A stretch of 62,106 nucleotides of DNA, from positions 1-62,106 of the forward strand of contig JAHABX010000020.1 in the NCBI GenBank assembly GCA_018376135.1. Direction: 5' to 3'. This DNA is from Clostridiales bacterium (lineage in GTDB: Bacteria; Bacillota; Clostridia; Lachnospirales; Lachnospiraceae). Under the pieces are notes generated by a model, which made no database searches, was not told the DNA's origin, and was given only the letters and a program-made list of their open reading frames with translations. The position numbers were made by a program, and so were the translations under genes. Shown piece after piece: positions 1 to 7,147 of this stretch; the first letter of the stretch is position 1, and the number at the start of each line of letters is the position of its first letter.

Positions 1-28
1 AGCGGAAAAATTTCGCTCATGTCAGAGC

Positions 29-104
29 GCCATATGGCATCTCACGTCTCCCGTTTACCGGCAGACAGGTCTGCGTAACCGGTTTCCGTGAAATGCCGCA
101 TGGC
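29..104. other. Long imperfect stem-loop, function unknown
   Basis: Bases 29-46 pair with 87-104 as an 18-bp stem with two mismatches. Inside it a smaller hairpin pairs GCAGA (61-65) with TCTGC (70-74). It lies upstream of the promoter at 139-167, so it is not in that transcript. It may be the end of the preceding unit, an intergenic repeat or a structured RNA. It matches no riboswitch I can name. Confidence 0.4.
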
Positions 105-138
105 TGAACTGTTTTGTTGAAAATATACAGAAATTTAC

Positions 139-167
139 TTGATAAAAATCCCCCTATGGGGTATAAT
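139..167 (+). promoter_or_regulatory. Sigma-A promoter of the acs nickel-chaperone unit
   Basis: The -35 box TTGATA (139-144) and the perfect -10 box TATAAT (162-167) are 17 bp apart, placing the start of transcription near 174. The spacer contains the palindrome CCCC-TAT-GGGG, which could be a further regulator contact. Confidence 0.8.
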
Positions 168-177
168 ACAAACAAAA

Positions 178-195
178 GTGTCAAAAAATTAACAC
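178..195. promoter_or_regulatory. Rex-like operator
   Basis: GTGTCAAAAAATTAACAC is a near-perfect inverted repeat around an AT-rich centre. Its core TGTCAA-N4-TTAACA differs by one base from the clostridial Rex core TGTTAA-N4-TTAACA. It begins just after the predicted transcription start, where a bound repressor would block the promoter. A rex gene lies at 21341-21982. Confidence 0.55.
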
Positions 196-220
196 ACCAG
201 AGAGATTGGTGTGGGTTTTT
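193..220 (+). terminator. Leader hairpin with T-run, possible attenuator
   Basis: CACACCA (193-199) pairs with TGGTGTG (207-213) around a 7-base loop and is followed by GG and five T. It lies inside the 5' leader, between the promoter and the ribosome binding site of the His-rich gene, so it could terminate part of the transcription. Confidence 0.5.
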
Positions 221-247
221 GTCGTTAAAAAAAGGAGGAAAAACGGG

Positions 248-664
248 ATGCACATAACGAATGAAGAGCATAGTCATTGCGGTTGTGGCTGCGGTGGTCA
301 TGAGCATAGCCATGAGCATGAACACACCCATACTCATACCCATGAGCACAGCCACGATCATGGACATGACCATGATCATGAGCATTGCGGATGTGGACAT
401 GATCATGCACATGAACATGGTGACCATGATCACGCACACGAGCATTGTGACTGTGGGCATGACCACGTCCATCAGGATGAGGATACAGCAGTTCTGGCAT
501 ACATGCTGGATCATAATAAGCATCATGCACAGGAGCTTGTGGCAATCGCAAAGCATCTGAGAGAACAGGGCAAGGAAGACGCTGCTGCTCAGATCGAGAA
601 GGGCGTTGAAGATTTTGAAAAAGGCAACATGAGATTGTCAATCGCACTTTCTCTCGTACAGTAG
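248..664 (+). CDS. His-rich nickel-binding chaperone-like protein
   Basis: This 138-residue protein has about 33 histidines, nearly all in residues 2-80, arranged as HxH runs with interspersed CGCG/CDCG motifs. It ends in a helical segment (residues 83-138). Such His/Cys-rich tails bind nickel or cobalt; by analogy with CooJ it would store or deliver nickel for CO dehydrogenase and acetyl-CoA synthase. The start at 248 is chosen because AAAGGAGG lies just upstream. It is the first gene of the unit and is followed after 13 bp by a CooT-type gene, which supports nickel rather than general metal storage. Similar proteins are often mislabelled cobalt transporter, but no membrane segment is present. 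Confidence 0.75.
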   Translation: MHITNEEHSHCGCGCGGHEHSHEHEHTHTHTHEHSHDHGHDHDHEHCGCGHDHAHEHGDHDHAHEHCDCGHDHVHQDEDTAVLAYMLDHNKHHAQELVAIAKHLREQGKEDAAAQIEKGVEDFEKGNMRLSIALSLVQ

Positions 665-677
665 GAGGGAATGAATT

Positions 678-869
678 ATGTGTCTTGCAACTGTATATGG
701 TAAGAAGCAGGAGAGTGAAAGCATCCTGATCCGAAATGCAAGCCGGATCGATGTGGAGGGCACGACGATCCGTATCAAAGACATCATGGGCAGTGAGGTA
801 GTCGTGGAGGGTTCTATTTCCATGGTTGACCTGGCAAATGCAGTGGTTAAGATCAACTGCGCAGAGTAG
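678..869 (+). CDS. cooT: CooT-type nickel-binding protein
   Basis: A 63-residue protein beginning Met-Cys-Leu-Ala, with the small beta-rich pattern of the CooT family. In Rhodospirillum CooT the second-position Cys binds one nickel per dimer and the protein aids CO dehydrogenase maturation. That Cys is conserved here. AGGAGGG lies 9 bp upstream of the ATG. Its place between the His-rich protein and cooC suggests a relay of nickel from store to CooT to CooC and then to AcsA/AcsB. The family assignment rests on length, the N-terminus and context. Confidence 0.75.
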   Translation: MCLATVYGKKQESESILIRNASRIDVEGTTIRIKDIMGSEVVVEGSISMVDLANAVVKINCAE

Positions 870-871
870 AG

Positions 872-914
872 AAAGGTATTAAGCCGGGGACGGAATACCT
901 TTTGACCCCGGTTT
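872..914 (+). promoter_or_regulatory. Two mutually exclusive hairpins after cooT
   Basis: AAAGGTATT (872-880) can pair with AATACCTTT (894-902). Alternatively AAGCCGGGG (881-889) can pair with CCCCGGTTT (906-914). The two stems interleave, so only one can form. The downstream one is GC-rich but has only a weak T tract after it. This is the shape of an attenuator or a partial terminator between cooT and cooC. Confidence 0.45.
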
Positions 915-954
915 CATATTTCTATAAAAGGGGGTAGATAACTATGAAACTGTC

Positions 955-1134
955 ATGACCATGAAAGAGAAAACACCCTTTTCCTTTACAGTTTTTCTAT
1001 TGAAGACAGATAAAGGTATGGCTCTTTCATTGGCAATACTGCTGAAGCTGATTCCGGATCAGGCAGCAGGATTTGAAAGGCTGGTACAGAGCATATGGTC
1101 GGACAGACGAGTATGGTACACTCTTACAGCCTGA
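955..1134 (+). CDS. Possible small protein, 59 residues
   Basis: This reading frame in the cooT-cooC gap of about 300 bases encodes 59 residues with ordinary codon use and balanced composition, including a mildly hydrophobic stretch (MALSLAILLKLI). A four-codon frame starts at 944 after a GGGGG ribosome-binding-like run, and its TGA overlaps the ATG at 955, which could couple translation. I recognise no family. It may be a real small protein of the nickel unit or the remnant of a longer gene. The rest of the gap (870-954, 1135-1171) holds the alternative hairpins and the cooC ribosome binding site. Confidence 0.35.
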   Translation: MTMKEKTPFSFTVFLLKTDKGMALSLAILLKLIPDQAAGFERLVQSIWSDRRVWYTLTA

Positions 1135-1171
1135 TATTTAAAAAGAAATTTAGAAATTAGGAGATGACAAT

Positions 1172-1942
1172 ATGCCGCAGACAATTGCAGTGGCAGGCAA
1201 GGGCGGTGTGGGCAAGACTACACTGACCGGCATGCTGATTCAGTATTTAGCAGAGAAGAAGAAAGGACCGATACTGGCTGTTGACGCAGATGCCAATTCC
1301 AATCTGAATGAAGTGCTCGGAGTGGAAGTGGAGATGACGCTGGGTGATATCCGTGAGGAGATCGCAAAGGCAGAGCTGTCTGAAAAGAGCCCGATCCCGG
1401 TTGGCATGTCCAAACAGGATTATGCGGAATTCAAGTTCGACTCTGCATTAGTGGAGGAGGATGACTATGATCTTCTGGTCATGGGACATACTCAGGGCAA
1501 AGGCTGCTACTGTTTCGTCAATGGTTTATTGACAGCTCAGGTTGCCAGACATTCACAGCATTATCAGTACGTTGTGGTTGACAACGAGGCTGGTATGGAG
1601 CATATCAGCAGAGGTGTTCTGCCGAATGTGGATGCTGTAATCCTGGTGAGCGACTGTTCCCGCAGAGGAATTCAGGCAGTAGGACGTATTGCCAGACTGA
1701 TTCCGGAATGCGGGCTGAAGCCAAAGCATGTCGGACTGATCGTGAATCGCGCTCCGCAGGGAGCCCTGAATGAAGGAGTTCAGGAAGAGATTCAGAAGCA
1801 GGGACTGACGCTTCTTGGGGTAGTACCCCAGGATGAAGGGGTATATGAGTTTGACAGTGCAGGAACTCCGACTACAGAGCTTCCGGCGGATAATCCTGTC
1901 AGACAGGCATTATACAAGATTATGGACAGCCTGGAGTTATAA
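1172..1942 (+). CDS. cooC: CooC-type nickel-insertion ATPase (CODH maturation)
   Basis: This MinD/ParA-type P-loop ATPase has 256 residues. It has GKGGVGKTT at residues 9-17 and the CxC motif at Cys112-Tyr-Cys114, the pair that binds nickel at the dimer interface of CooC1. It hydrolyses ATP while loading nickel into the C-cluster of CO dehydrogenase. It lies 28 bp upstream of acsA, its likely client. AGGAGAT precedes the ATG. Confidence 0.9.
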   Translation: MPQTIAVAGKGGVGKTTLTGMLIQYLAEKKKGPILAVDADANSNLNEVLGVEVEMTLGDIREEIAKAELSEKSPIPVGMSKQDYAEFKFDSALVEEDDYDLLVMGHTQGKGCYCFVNGLLTAQVARHSQHYQYVVVDNEAGMEHISRGVLPNVDAVILVSDCSRRGIQAVGRIARLIPECGLKPKHVGLIVNRAPQGALNEGVQEEIQKQGLTLLGVVPQDEGVYEFDSAGTPTTELPADNPVRQALYKIMDSLEL

Positions 1943-1970
1943 CTTCGGGACTGCTTAAAAGGAGATTTAT

Positions 1971-3863
1971 ATGGGAGACTTTAAATTAACAACAGTTGAA
2001 GAATTTGAAGCCGCTACCGAGCGACTTCTGGAAACTGGCGCTAAAGTTGGTGCAGATGCATGGCAGCTTCGCGTAAAGAATCAGACACCACATTGTAAAT
2101 TCGGTGAGCAGGGTATCTGCTGCCGTATCTGTTCCATGGGACCGTGCCGTATCACTCCGAAGGCTCCGAGAGGAATCTGTGGATGTGACGCACATGGTAT
2201 CGTAGGACGTAACTACCTGAAATTTACTGCAGGCGGTGCTGCAACTCACTCTGACCATGGTCGTGAGATCTGCCACACCCTGCACGCAGCAGCTCCGGAC
2301 GGAGCATATAAAGTAAAAGATCCGGAGAAACTGATCCGTATCGCAAAAGAGTGGGGCGTAGAGACCGAAGGAAAGGATATCTACGATCTGGCTCATGAAA
2401 TATCTGAGATGGCTCTTATGGAGTATGGTAAGCCATTCGGTTATCAGCGCTGGACCAAGCGTGCTCCGCAGCATACCCAGGATCTGTGGATGAATGCAGA
2501 GATTATGCCTCGTGCAATTGACCGTGAGGTTGCTACTTCCTTACATATGACCCATATGGGATGTTCCTCCAAGCCGGAAGCACTGGTTCGTCAGTCCTTA
2601 CGCGCAGGTCTCTGCGACGGATGGGGCGGCTCCATGTGCGGTACTGAGTTCTCCGACGTCCTGTTCGGAACTCCGAAGCCACTGGATACCGAGGCTAACC
2701 TTGGCGTTATGAACGCTGAGAACGTTAACATCGTAGTTCACGGACATGACCCGTCACTGTCTGAGATGGTGTGTGAATATGCAGATGATCCGGAGATGAT
2801 CGCATACGCAAAATCCGTTGGAGCAAAGGGTATCACCGTATCCGGTGTATGCTGTACTTCCAATGAGGTTGCAATGCGCCGCGGTATTCCGATGGCAGGT
2901 AACTTCCTGCAGCAGGAGAACGTAGTTCTTACCGGAGCATGCGAGGCTATCGTAGTAGACGTTCAGTGTATCTTCCCGGCACTTGGACCTCTGAGCAAAT
3001 GCTTCCATACCAAGTTCATCACCACTTCTCCGATCGCTCAGATGCCGGATGCAGAGTATATCCGTTTTGATGTGGGAACTGCAGCTGAGAAGGCAAAAGA
3101 GATCGTGAAGATGGCAATCGATAACTTCCAGAACCGCAGACCGGAGCTGGTATATATTCCGGATATGAAGCAGAAAGCTACCGTAGGTTATTCTGTAGAG
3201 GCAATCGTTAAGACTCTGGACGGCGTTACCAACTCTCAGGTAGACGAGCTGGGAACCACCAAGCCGCTGATCGAGTGTATTACTTCCGGTGTTATCCGCG
3301 GTGCGGTTGCAATGGTTGGATGTAACAATCCGAAGATCCGTCCTGACCAGGCACACATCGAACTGATGAAGAAGCTGATCGCTAACGATATCGTTGTTGT
3401 TGCATCCGGATGTTCCGCACAGGCAGCAGCAAAAGCAGGTCTGATGGACAAACGTGCAAAGGATCTCTGCGGTGCAGGGCTGAAGAGAGTATGTGAGCTG
3501 GCAGATATCCCGCCGGTATTACATATGGGTTCCTGTGTTGATATCAGCCGTATGATGATCCTGGTAGCCGAGCTGGCTAAGGATTCCGGACTGAACATTT
3601 CCCAGCTTCCGGTTGTAGGATGTGCTCCTGAGTGGATGTCTGAGAAGGCAGTTTCCATCGGTAACTACGTAGTATCCACCGGTATTGATACCTTCCTTGG
3701 CGTTGATCCGTATGTGAGCGGCTCCACTGAGATGGCAGAGCTTCTGACCAGCGGTGTCCGTGACTGGGTTGAGGCTGCATATACGGTAGAGACCGACATC
3801 GAGAAGCTTGTAGATGCTATGATCGACCGTATTGAAGAGAAGAGAGCTGCAATCGGCATCTAA
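1971..3863 (+). CDS. acsA: Carbon monoxide dehydrogenase, catalytic subunit
   Basis: Ni-Fe CO dehydrogenase of 630 residues, the beta subunit of the CODH/ACS complex. It reduces CO2 to CO for acetyl-CoA synthesis, using low-potential electrons. Cys42 and Cys50 fit the bridging D-cluster; Cys51, 54 and 59 and a Cys near 70-72 fit the B-cluster. C-cluster ligands are visible as the HGH motif and as Cys in GVCCTS, VDVQC, VGCNN, SGCSA and MGSC segments. Length and motifs match bacterial CooS/AcsA. It is flanked by two cooC genes, so both maturation factors are made next to their client. Confidence 0.95.
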   Translation: MGDFKLTTVEEFEAATERLLETGAKVGADAWQLRVKNQTPHCKFGEQGICCRICSMGPCRITPKAPRGICGCDAHGIVGRNYLKFTAGGAATHSDHGREICHTLHAAAPDGAYKVKDPEKLIRIAKEWGVETEGKDIYDLAHEISEMALMEYGKPFGYQRWTKRAPQHTQDLWMNAEIMPRAIDREVATSLHMTHMGCSSKPEALVRQSLRAGLCDGWGGSMCGTEFSDVLFGTPKPLDTEANLGVMNAENVNIVVHGHDPSLSEMVCEYADDPEMIAYAKSVGAKGITVSGVCCTSNEVAMRRGIPMAGNFLQQENVVLTGACEAIVVDVQCIFPALGPLSKCFHTKFITTSPIAQMPDAEYIRFDVGTAAEKAKEIVKMAIDNFQNRRPELVYIPDMKQKATVGYSVEAIVKTLDGVTNSQVDELGTTKPLIECITSGVIRGAVAMVGCNNPKIRPDQAHIELMKKLIANDIVVVASGCSAQAAAKAGLMDKRAKDLCGAGLKRVCELADIPPVLHMGSCVDISRMMILVAELAKDSGLNISQLPVVGCAPEWMSEKAVSIGNYVVSTGIDTFLGVDPYVSGSTEMAELLTSGVRDWVEAAYTVETDIEKLVDAMIDRIEEKRAAIGI

Positions 3864-3907
3864 TCTGATAAAAATAAAAAGTAGATTTTAGACCGGAGGA
3901 AAAGACA

Positions 3908-4675
3908 TTGAAGATAGCAATTACCGGAAAGGGCGGCGTGGGAAAGACAACTTTCGCCGCGACCCTGGCAAGATTATATGCAGAGGAGGGGCGTACCGTC
4001 CTTGCCGCTGATGTGGACCCGGATGCAAATCTTGGTCTGGCGCTTGGTTTTCCGGAGGATGTGCTGGATTCCATCATCCCGATCACCAAGATGAGAAAGC
4101 TCATTGAGGAGCGTACGGGAGCTACGGCAGACAATCAGTTCTATAAATTAAACCCGAAGGTGGATGATATTCCGGATACTTACAGCAGGACGTTCAACGG
4201 CGTGAAGCTTCTGCTGCTGGGCACGGTAGAGACCGGCGGCGGCGGATGTGTCTGTCCGGAGCATGTGATGCTGCGGAGGATCATCAACCATCTGGTGCTT
4301 CGGAGCAATGACGTGGTCATCATGGATATGGAAGCCGGACTGGAGCATCTGGGACGGGGAACCTGTGAGACCATGGAGCAGTTCATTGTGGTCATCGAAC
4401 CGGGAGCAAGAAGCGTTCAGACTTACAAGAACGTGAAGCGGCTGGCAGAGGATCTGGGAGTGCCGAGGGTACGCGTGGTTGCCAATAAGGTACGGAACGC
4501 GGAGGATGAGGAATTTGTCCGTTCCAGGATTCCGGCAGAAGATCTGCTTGGATTCATACATTACAATACGGAAGTGATAGATGCAGACCGCAAGGGCAAG
4601 TCCCCATATGATTTCAGCGAGTCTGCAACAGAGGAGATCCGAAAGATTAAGGAGATCCTCGATCAATCGAAATAA
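3908..4675 (+). CDS. Second CooC/AcsF-type nickel-insertion ATPase
   Basis: A 255-residue ParA-type ATPase with GKGGVGKTT at residues 8-16 and Cys114-Val-Cys116 after a Gly run. It starts with TTG at 3908, set by GGAGGA seven bases upstream. It is only distantly similar to the first CooC and lies between acsA and acsB, the position of AcsF in other acetogens. It therefore probably loads nickel into the A-cluster of acetyl-CoA synthase, although a role with CODH cannot be excluded. Confidence 0.85.
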   Translation: MKIAITGKGGVGKTTFAATLARLYAEEGRTVLAADVDPDANLGLALGFPEDVLDSIIPITKMRKLIEERTGATADNQFYKLNPKVDDIPDTYSRTFNGVKLLLLGTVETGGGGCVCPEHVMLRRIINHLVLRSNDVVIMDMEAGLEHLGRGTCETMEQFIVVIEPGARSVQTYKNVKRLAEDLGVPRVRVVANKVRNAEDEEFVRSRIPAEDLLGFIHYNTEVIDADRKGKSPYDFSESATEEIRKIKEILDQSK

Positions 4676-4693
4676 GATTTGGAGGTATATACC

Positions 4694-6826
4694 GTGACAT
4701 TATTTGATAGAGTATTCGGCGGTAACGACGCAGTCTATGGACTGACCGAGGCTGCCATCGACGGAGCAATCGCACAGTACGGCGCAGACAAGGCAGTAGC
4801 TTTTCCGCACACTGCTTACAGCCTTCCGTGCTACTATGCAGTAACCGGAATCAAGGTATCCAACCTTGGAGAATTAAAAGAGGCTCTCGGAGTTGTTAAG
4901 ACTCTGATGACCAGAGAAAAGAGACTGAACGATGCATTCATGAGCGGTGTTGCAACTGCACTGTGCGCAGAGTTCATTGAGGTTCTGAAATATATCGATG
5001 GAGCAGCTCCTTACAGTGAGCCGTTCTACGGACATCTGGCAGATGCTACCATCCGTGAGCTGGGCGTTCCGCTGGTAACCGGAGATATCCCGGGTGTAGC
5101 AGTTATCCTTGGAAAAGCTCCGACCACAGAAGAAGCAGTAGCTCTTGTTAAGAGCTATCAGGCACAGGGTATCCTGGTAACACTGGTAGGCGATATCATC
5201 GATCAGTGTGTAGAGGCTGGTCTGAACATGGGCAATGCAGTACGTATCGTTCCTCTTGGAAAAGACGTGACCGCAGTGATCCACGTAGTATCCGTAGCAC
5301 TTCGTGCAGCGCTGATCTTCGGTAACGTAACTCCTGGTGATGCAGGTTCCCTGATGAAATACACCATGGATCGTGTACCGGCATTCGTTAACGCATTTGC
5401 ACCTCTGAGCGATGTAGTTGTAGCTTGCGGAGCAGGCGCTATCGCACTTGGCTTCCCGGTTGTGACCAACGAGACCGAGAATATCTTCCGCGTACCGAAG
5501 AGTCTGATCGTACAGGAAGACGTATCCAAATTCAACGCTACCTCTCTTGAGGCACGTGATATCAAGATCAAGATCACCAAGATCGACATCCCGGTATCCT
5601 TCGCATCCGCATTTGAGGGTGAAATCATCCGCAGAGGCGATATGCAGGTAGAGTTCGACGGATCCAGAAAAGACTGCTTCGAGCTGGTTTGCACAAAAGA
5701 GCTGACCGAAATTGAGGATCACAAGTTTACTCTGATCGGACCGGATTTCGATGAGATGGAAGTTGGAAGCAAGCAGCAGATCGCATACATCGTAGATGTG
5801 GCAGGAAAGAACATGCAGTCTGACTTTGAGCCGGTATTCGAGCGTAAGTTCCATACCTATGTGAACTGTATCGAAGGCGTAATGCATACCGGACAGCGTG
5901 ATATGATCCGTATCCGTCTGAGCAAGAATACATATGAAGCAGGTTTCCGCGCAAAGGATCTTGCAGAAGTATTATATGCAAACATCAAAAATGAGTTTGA
6001 CGCAGTTGTAGATAAATGTGCAGTGACCGTGATCACCGATCCGGATCAGTGTGCAAAGCTTCGTCCTGAGCTGGCTGTTACCGCTTACGAGCGCCGCGAC
6101 GAGCGTCTGACCTCCCTGACGGATGAGTCTGTGCCGGTATACTACAGCTGTATCATGTGTCAGGCATTCTCCCCGAGCCACGTATGTGTGGTAACTCCGG
6201 AGAGACTTGGTCTGTGCGGTGCCGTATCATGGCTGGATGCAAAAGCAACCAACGAGCTGGATCCTCAGGGTCCGTGTCAGGTAATCACCAAGGAAAGAGT
6301 CATCGACGAAAACCTTGGACGTTACGAGGACGTAGATGAAGCAGTAGCGAAGTTCTCTCAGGGTGCTCTGGAGCACGTTACTCTGTACTCCATCATGGAA
6401 GATCCGATGACTTCCTGCGGATGCTTTGAGTGTATCTGCGGTATTGAGCCGTTCTCCAACGGTGTAATCATCGCGAACCGTGAGTATGCAGGCATGACTC
6501 CTCTTGGAATGACCTTTGGTGATCTTGCTTCCATGACCGGTGGTGGCGTTCAGACTCCGGGATTCATGGGACACGGCAAGCACTTCATCGCTTCCAAGAA
6601 GTTTATGAAGGCGGAAGGCGGTATCGAGCGTATCGTATGGATGCCGAAGGATTTGAAGGATCAGGTAGCAGAGAGACTGAACAAGACCGCACAGGAGCTG
6701 TACGGAATTGAGAACTTTACCGATATGATCGGTGACGAGACCATCGCAACCGATAATCCGGAGACGCTGCTTGAGTTCTTAACTGAAAAAGGACATCCGG
6801 CACTGGGATTGGATCCGTTGATGTAA
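4694..6826 (+). CDS. acsB: Acetyl-CoA synthase (CO-methylating), alpha subunit
   Basis: A 710-residue protein that joins CO, a methyl group from the corrinoid protein and CoA into acetyl-CoA. The A-cluster cysteines are clear: Cys486, 489, 498 and 508 (CX2C-X8-C-X9-C) for the Fe4S4 cube and Cys575-Gly-Cys577 for the distal nickel. The GTG start at 4694 is preferred over a TTG at 4679, because the TTG overlaps the GGAGG at 4681-4685 that serves the GTG. The N-terminus is somewhat shorter than in Moorella AcsB. The gene is followed by a terminator at 7038. Confidence 0.95.
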   Translation: MTLFDRVFGGNDAVYGLTEAAIDGAIAQYGADKAVAFPHTAYSLPCYYAVTGIKVSNLGELKEALGVVKTLMTREKRLNDAFMSGVATALCAEFIEVLKYIDGAAPYSEPFYGHLADATIRELGVPLVTGDIPGVAVILGKAPTTEEAVALVKSYQAQGILVTLVGDIIDQCVEAGLNMGNAVRIVPLGKDVTAVIHVVSVALRAALIFGNVTPGDAGSLMKYTMDRVPAFVNAFAPLSDVVVACGAGAIALGFPVVTNETENIFRVPKSLIVQEDVSKFNATSLEARDIKIKITKIDIPVSFASAFEGEIIRRGDMQVEFDGSRKDCFELVCTKELTEIEDHKFTLIGPDFDEMEVGSKQQIAYIVDVAGKNMQSDFEPVFERKFHTYVNCIEGVMHTGQRDMIRIRLSKNTYEAGFRAKDLAEVLYANIKNEFDAVVDKCAVTVITDPDQCAKLRPELAVTAYERRDERLTSLTDESVPVYYSCIMCQAFSPSHVCVVTPERLGLCGAVSWLDAKATNELDPQGPCQVITKERVIDENLGRYEDVDEAVAKFSQGALEHVTLYSIMEDPMTSCGCFECICGIEPFSNGVIIANREYAGMTPLGMTFGDLASMTGGGVQTPGFMGHGKHFIASKKFMKAEGGIERIVWMPKDLKDQVAERLNKTAQELYGIENFTDMIGDETIATDNPETLLEFLTEKGHPALGLDPLM

Positions 6827-7037
6827 CAACGAGGAAGGAAATCAAGCACGACCGAAGGGAGTATTTGATTTCACCCGAGTTGTTATCGACAGAATCTTTC
6901 AGCAGCGACGCTGCGGCGGCTGCACGGGACGTGCAGTCGGGATTCTGGAGATGGTTCAGGAAGGAAATCAAGCACGACCGGGTCAGACACGACCGAAGGA
7001 AGTATTTGATTTCACCATGCCGTGACAATTCCCACTG
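6827..7037 (+). repeat. Structured acsB-acsD intergenic region with direct repeats
   Basis: This gap has no convincing gene. A 23-base segment at 6832-6854 recurs exactly at 6958-6980. A further 28 bases (6848-6875) recur at 6989-7016 with one change, the second copy containing an internal duplication of CACGACCG. Each copy carries inverted arms GAAATCAA and TTGATTTC and can fold. Between the copies are two tight hairpins, 6902-6914 and CTGCACG-GGA-CGTGCAG at 6920-6936. It could shape mRNA processing between acsB and acsD, or be a genome-wide repeat. Confidence 0.6.
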
Positions 7038-7069
7038 GGGCTGCCCTGCAAGCAGGGTTCAGCCCTTTT
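7038..7069 (+). terminator. Intrinsic terminator after acsB
   Basis: GGGCTG-CCCTGC (7038-7049), AA, then GCAGGG (7052-7057), a TT bulge and CAGCCC (7060-7065) form a strong GC stem followed by TTTT. Confidence 0.75.
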
Positions 7070-7083
7070 GGGGTGCATGAAAT

Positions 7084-7114
7084 GCTTTTCTCCGAAAAGC
7101 TTTTGTGATATAAT
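7084..7114 (+). promoter_or_regulatory. Hairpin and extended -10 promoter for acsDCE
   Basis: GCTTTTC-TCC-GAAAAGC (7084-7100) plus TTTT is a second terminator-like hairpin. Directly after it TGATATAAT (7106-7114) is an extended -10 element; no good -35 box is seen. Transcription would start near 7121, before the acsD ribosome binding site AAGGAGG. So acsDCE probably has its own promoter. Confidence 0.55.
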
Positions 7115-7147
7115 GTAAGTAACACATTTTTAAGGAGGAATATACCA

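Noticed and set aside
29..104. A molybdenum cofactor, cobalamin or tetrahydrofolate riboswitch before the acs cluster
   Set aside because: The fold is a simple long stem, conserved riboswitch cores are not seen on either strand, and the element lies upstream of the promoter.
290..470. Tandem CATGAGCATG-like repeats suggesting a repeat array
   Set aside because: The repeats are irregular, follow codon phase and encode HxH runs; there are no spacers as in CRISPR.
225..560. Long reading frames on the other strand and in other frames across the His-rich gene
   Set aside because: They are caused by the repeated CAT/GAT codons; they lack ribosome binding sites, and the frame starting at 248 has the proper signal and protein family.
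4679..4693. Earlier TTG start for acsB
   Set aside because: It overlaps the Shine-Dalgarno GGAGG that is correctly spaced for the GTG at 4694.
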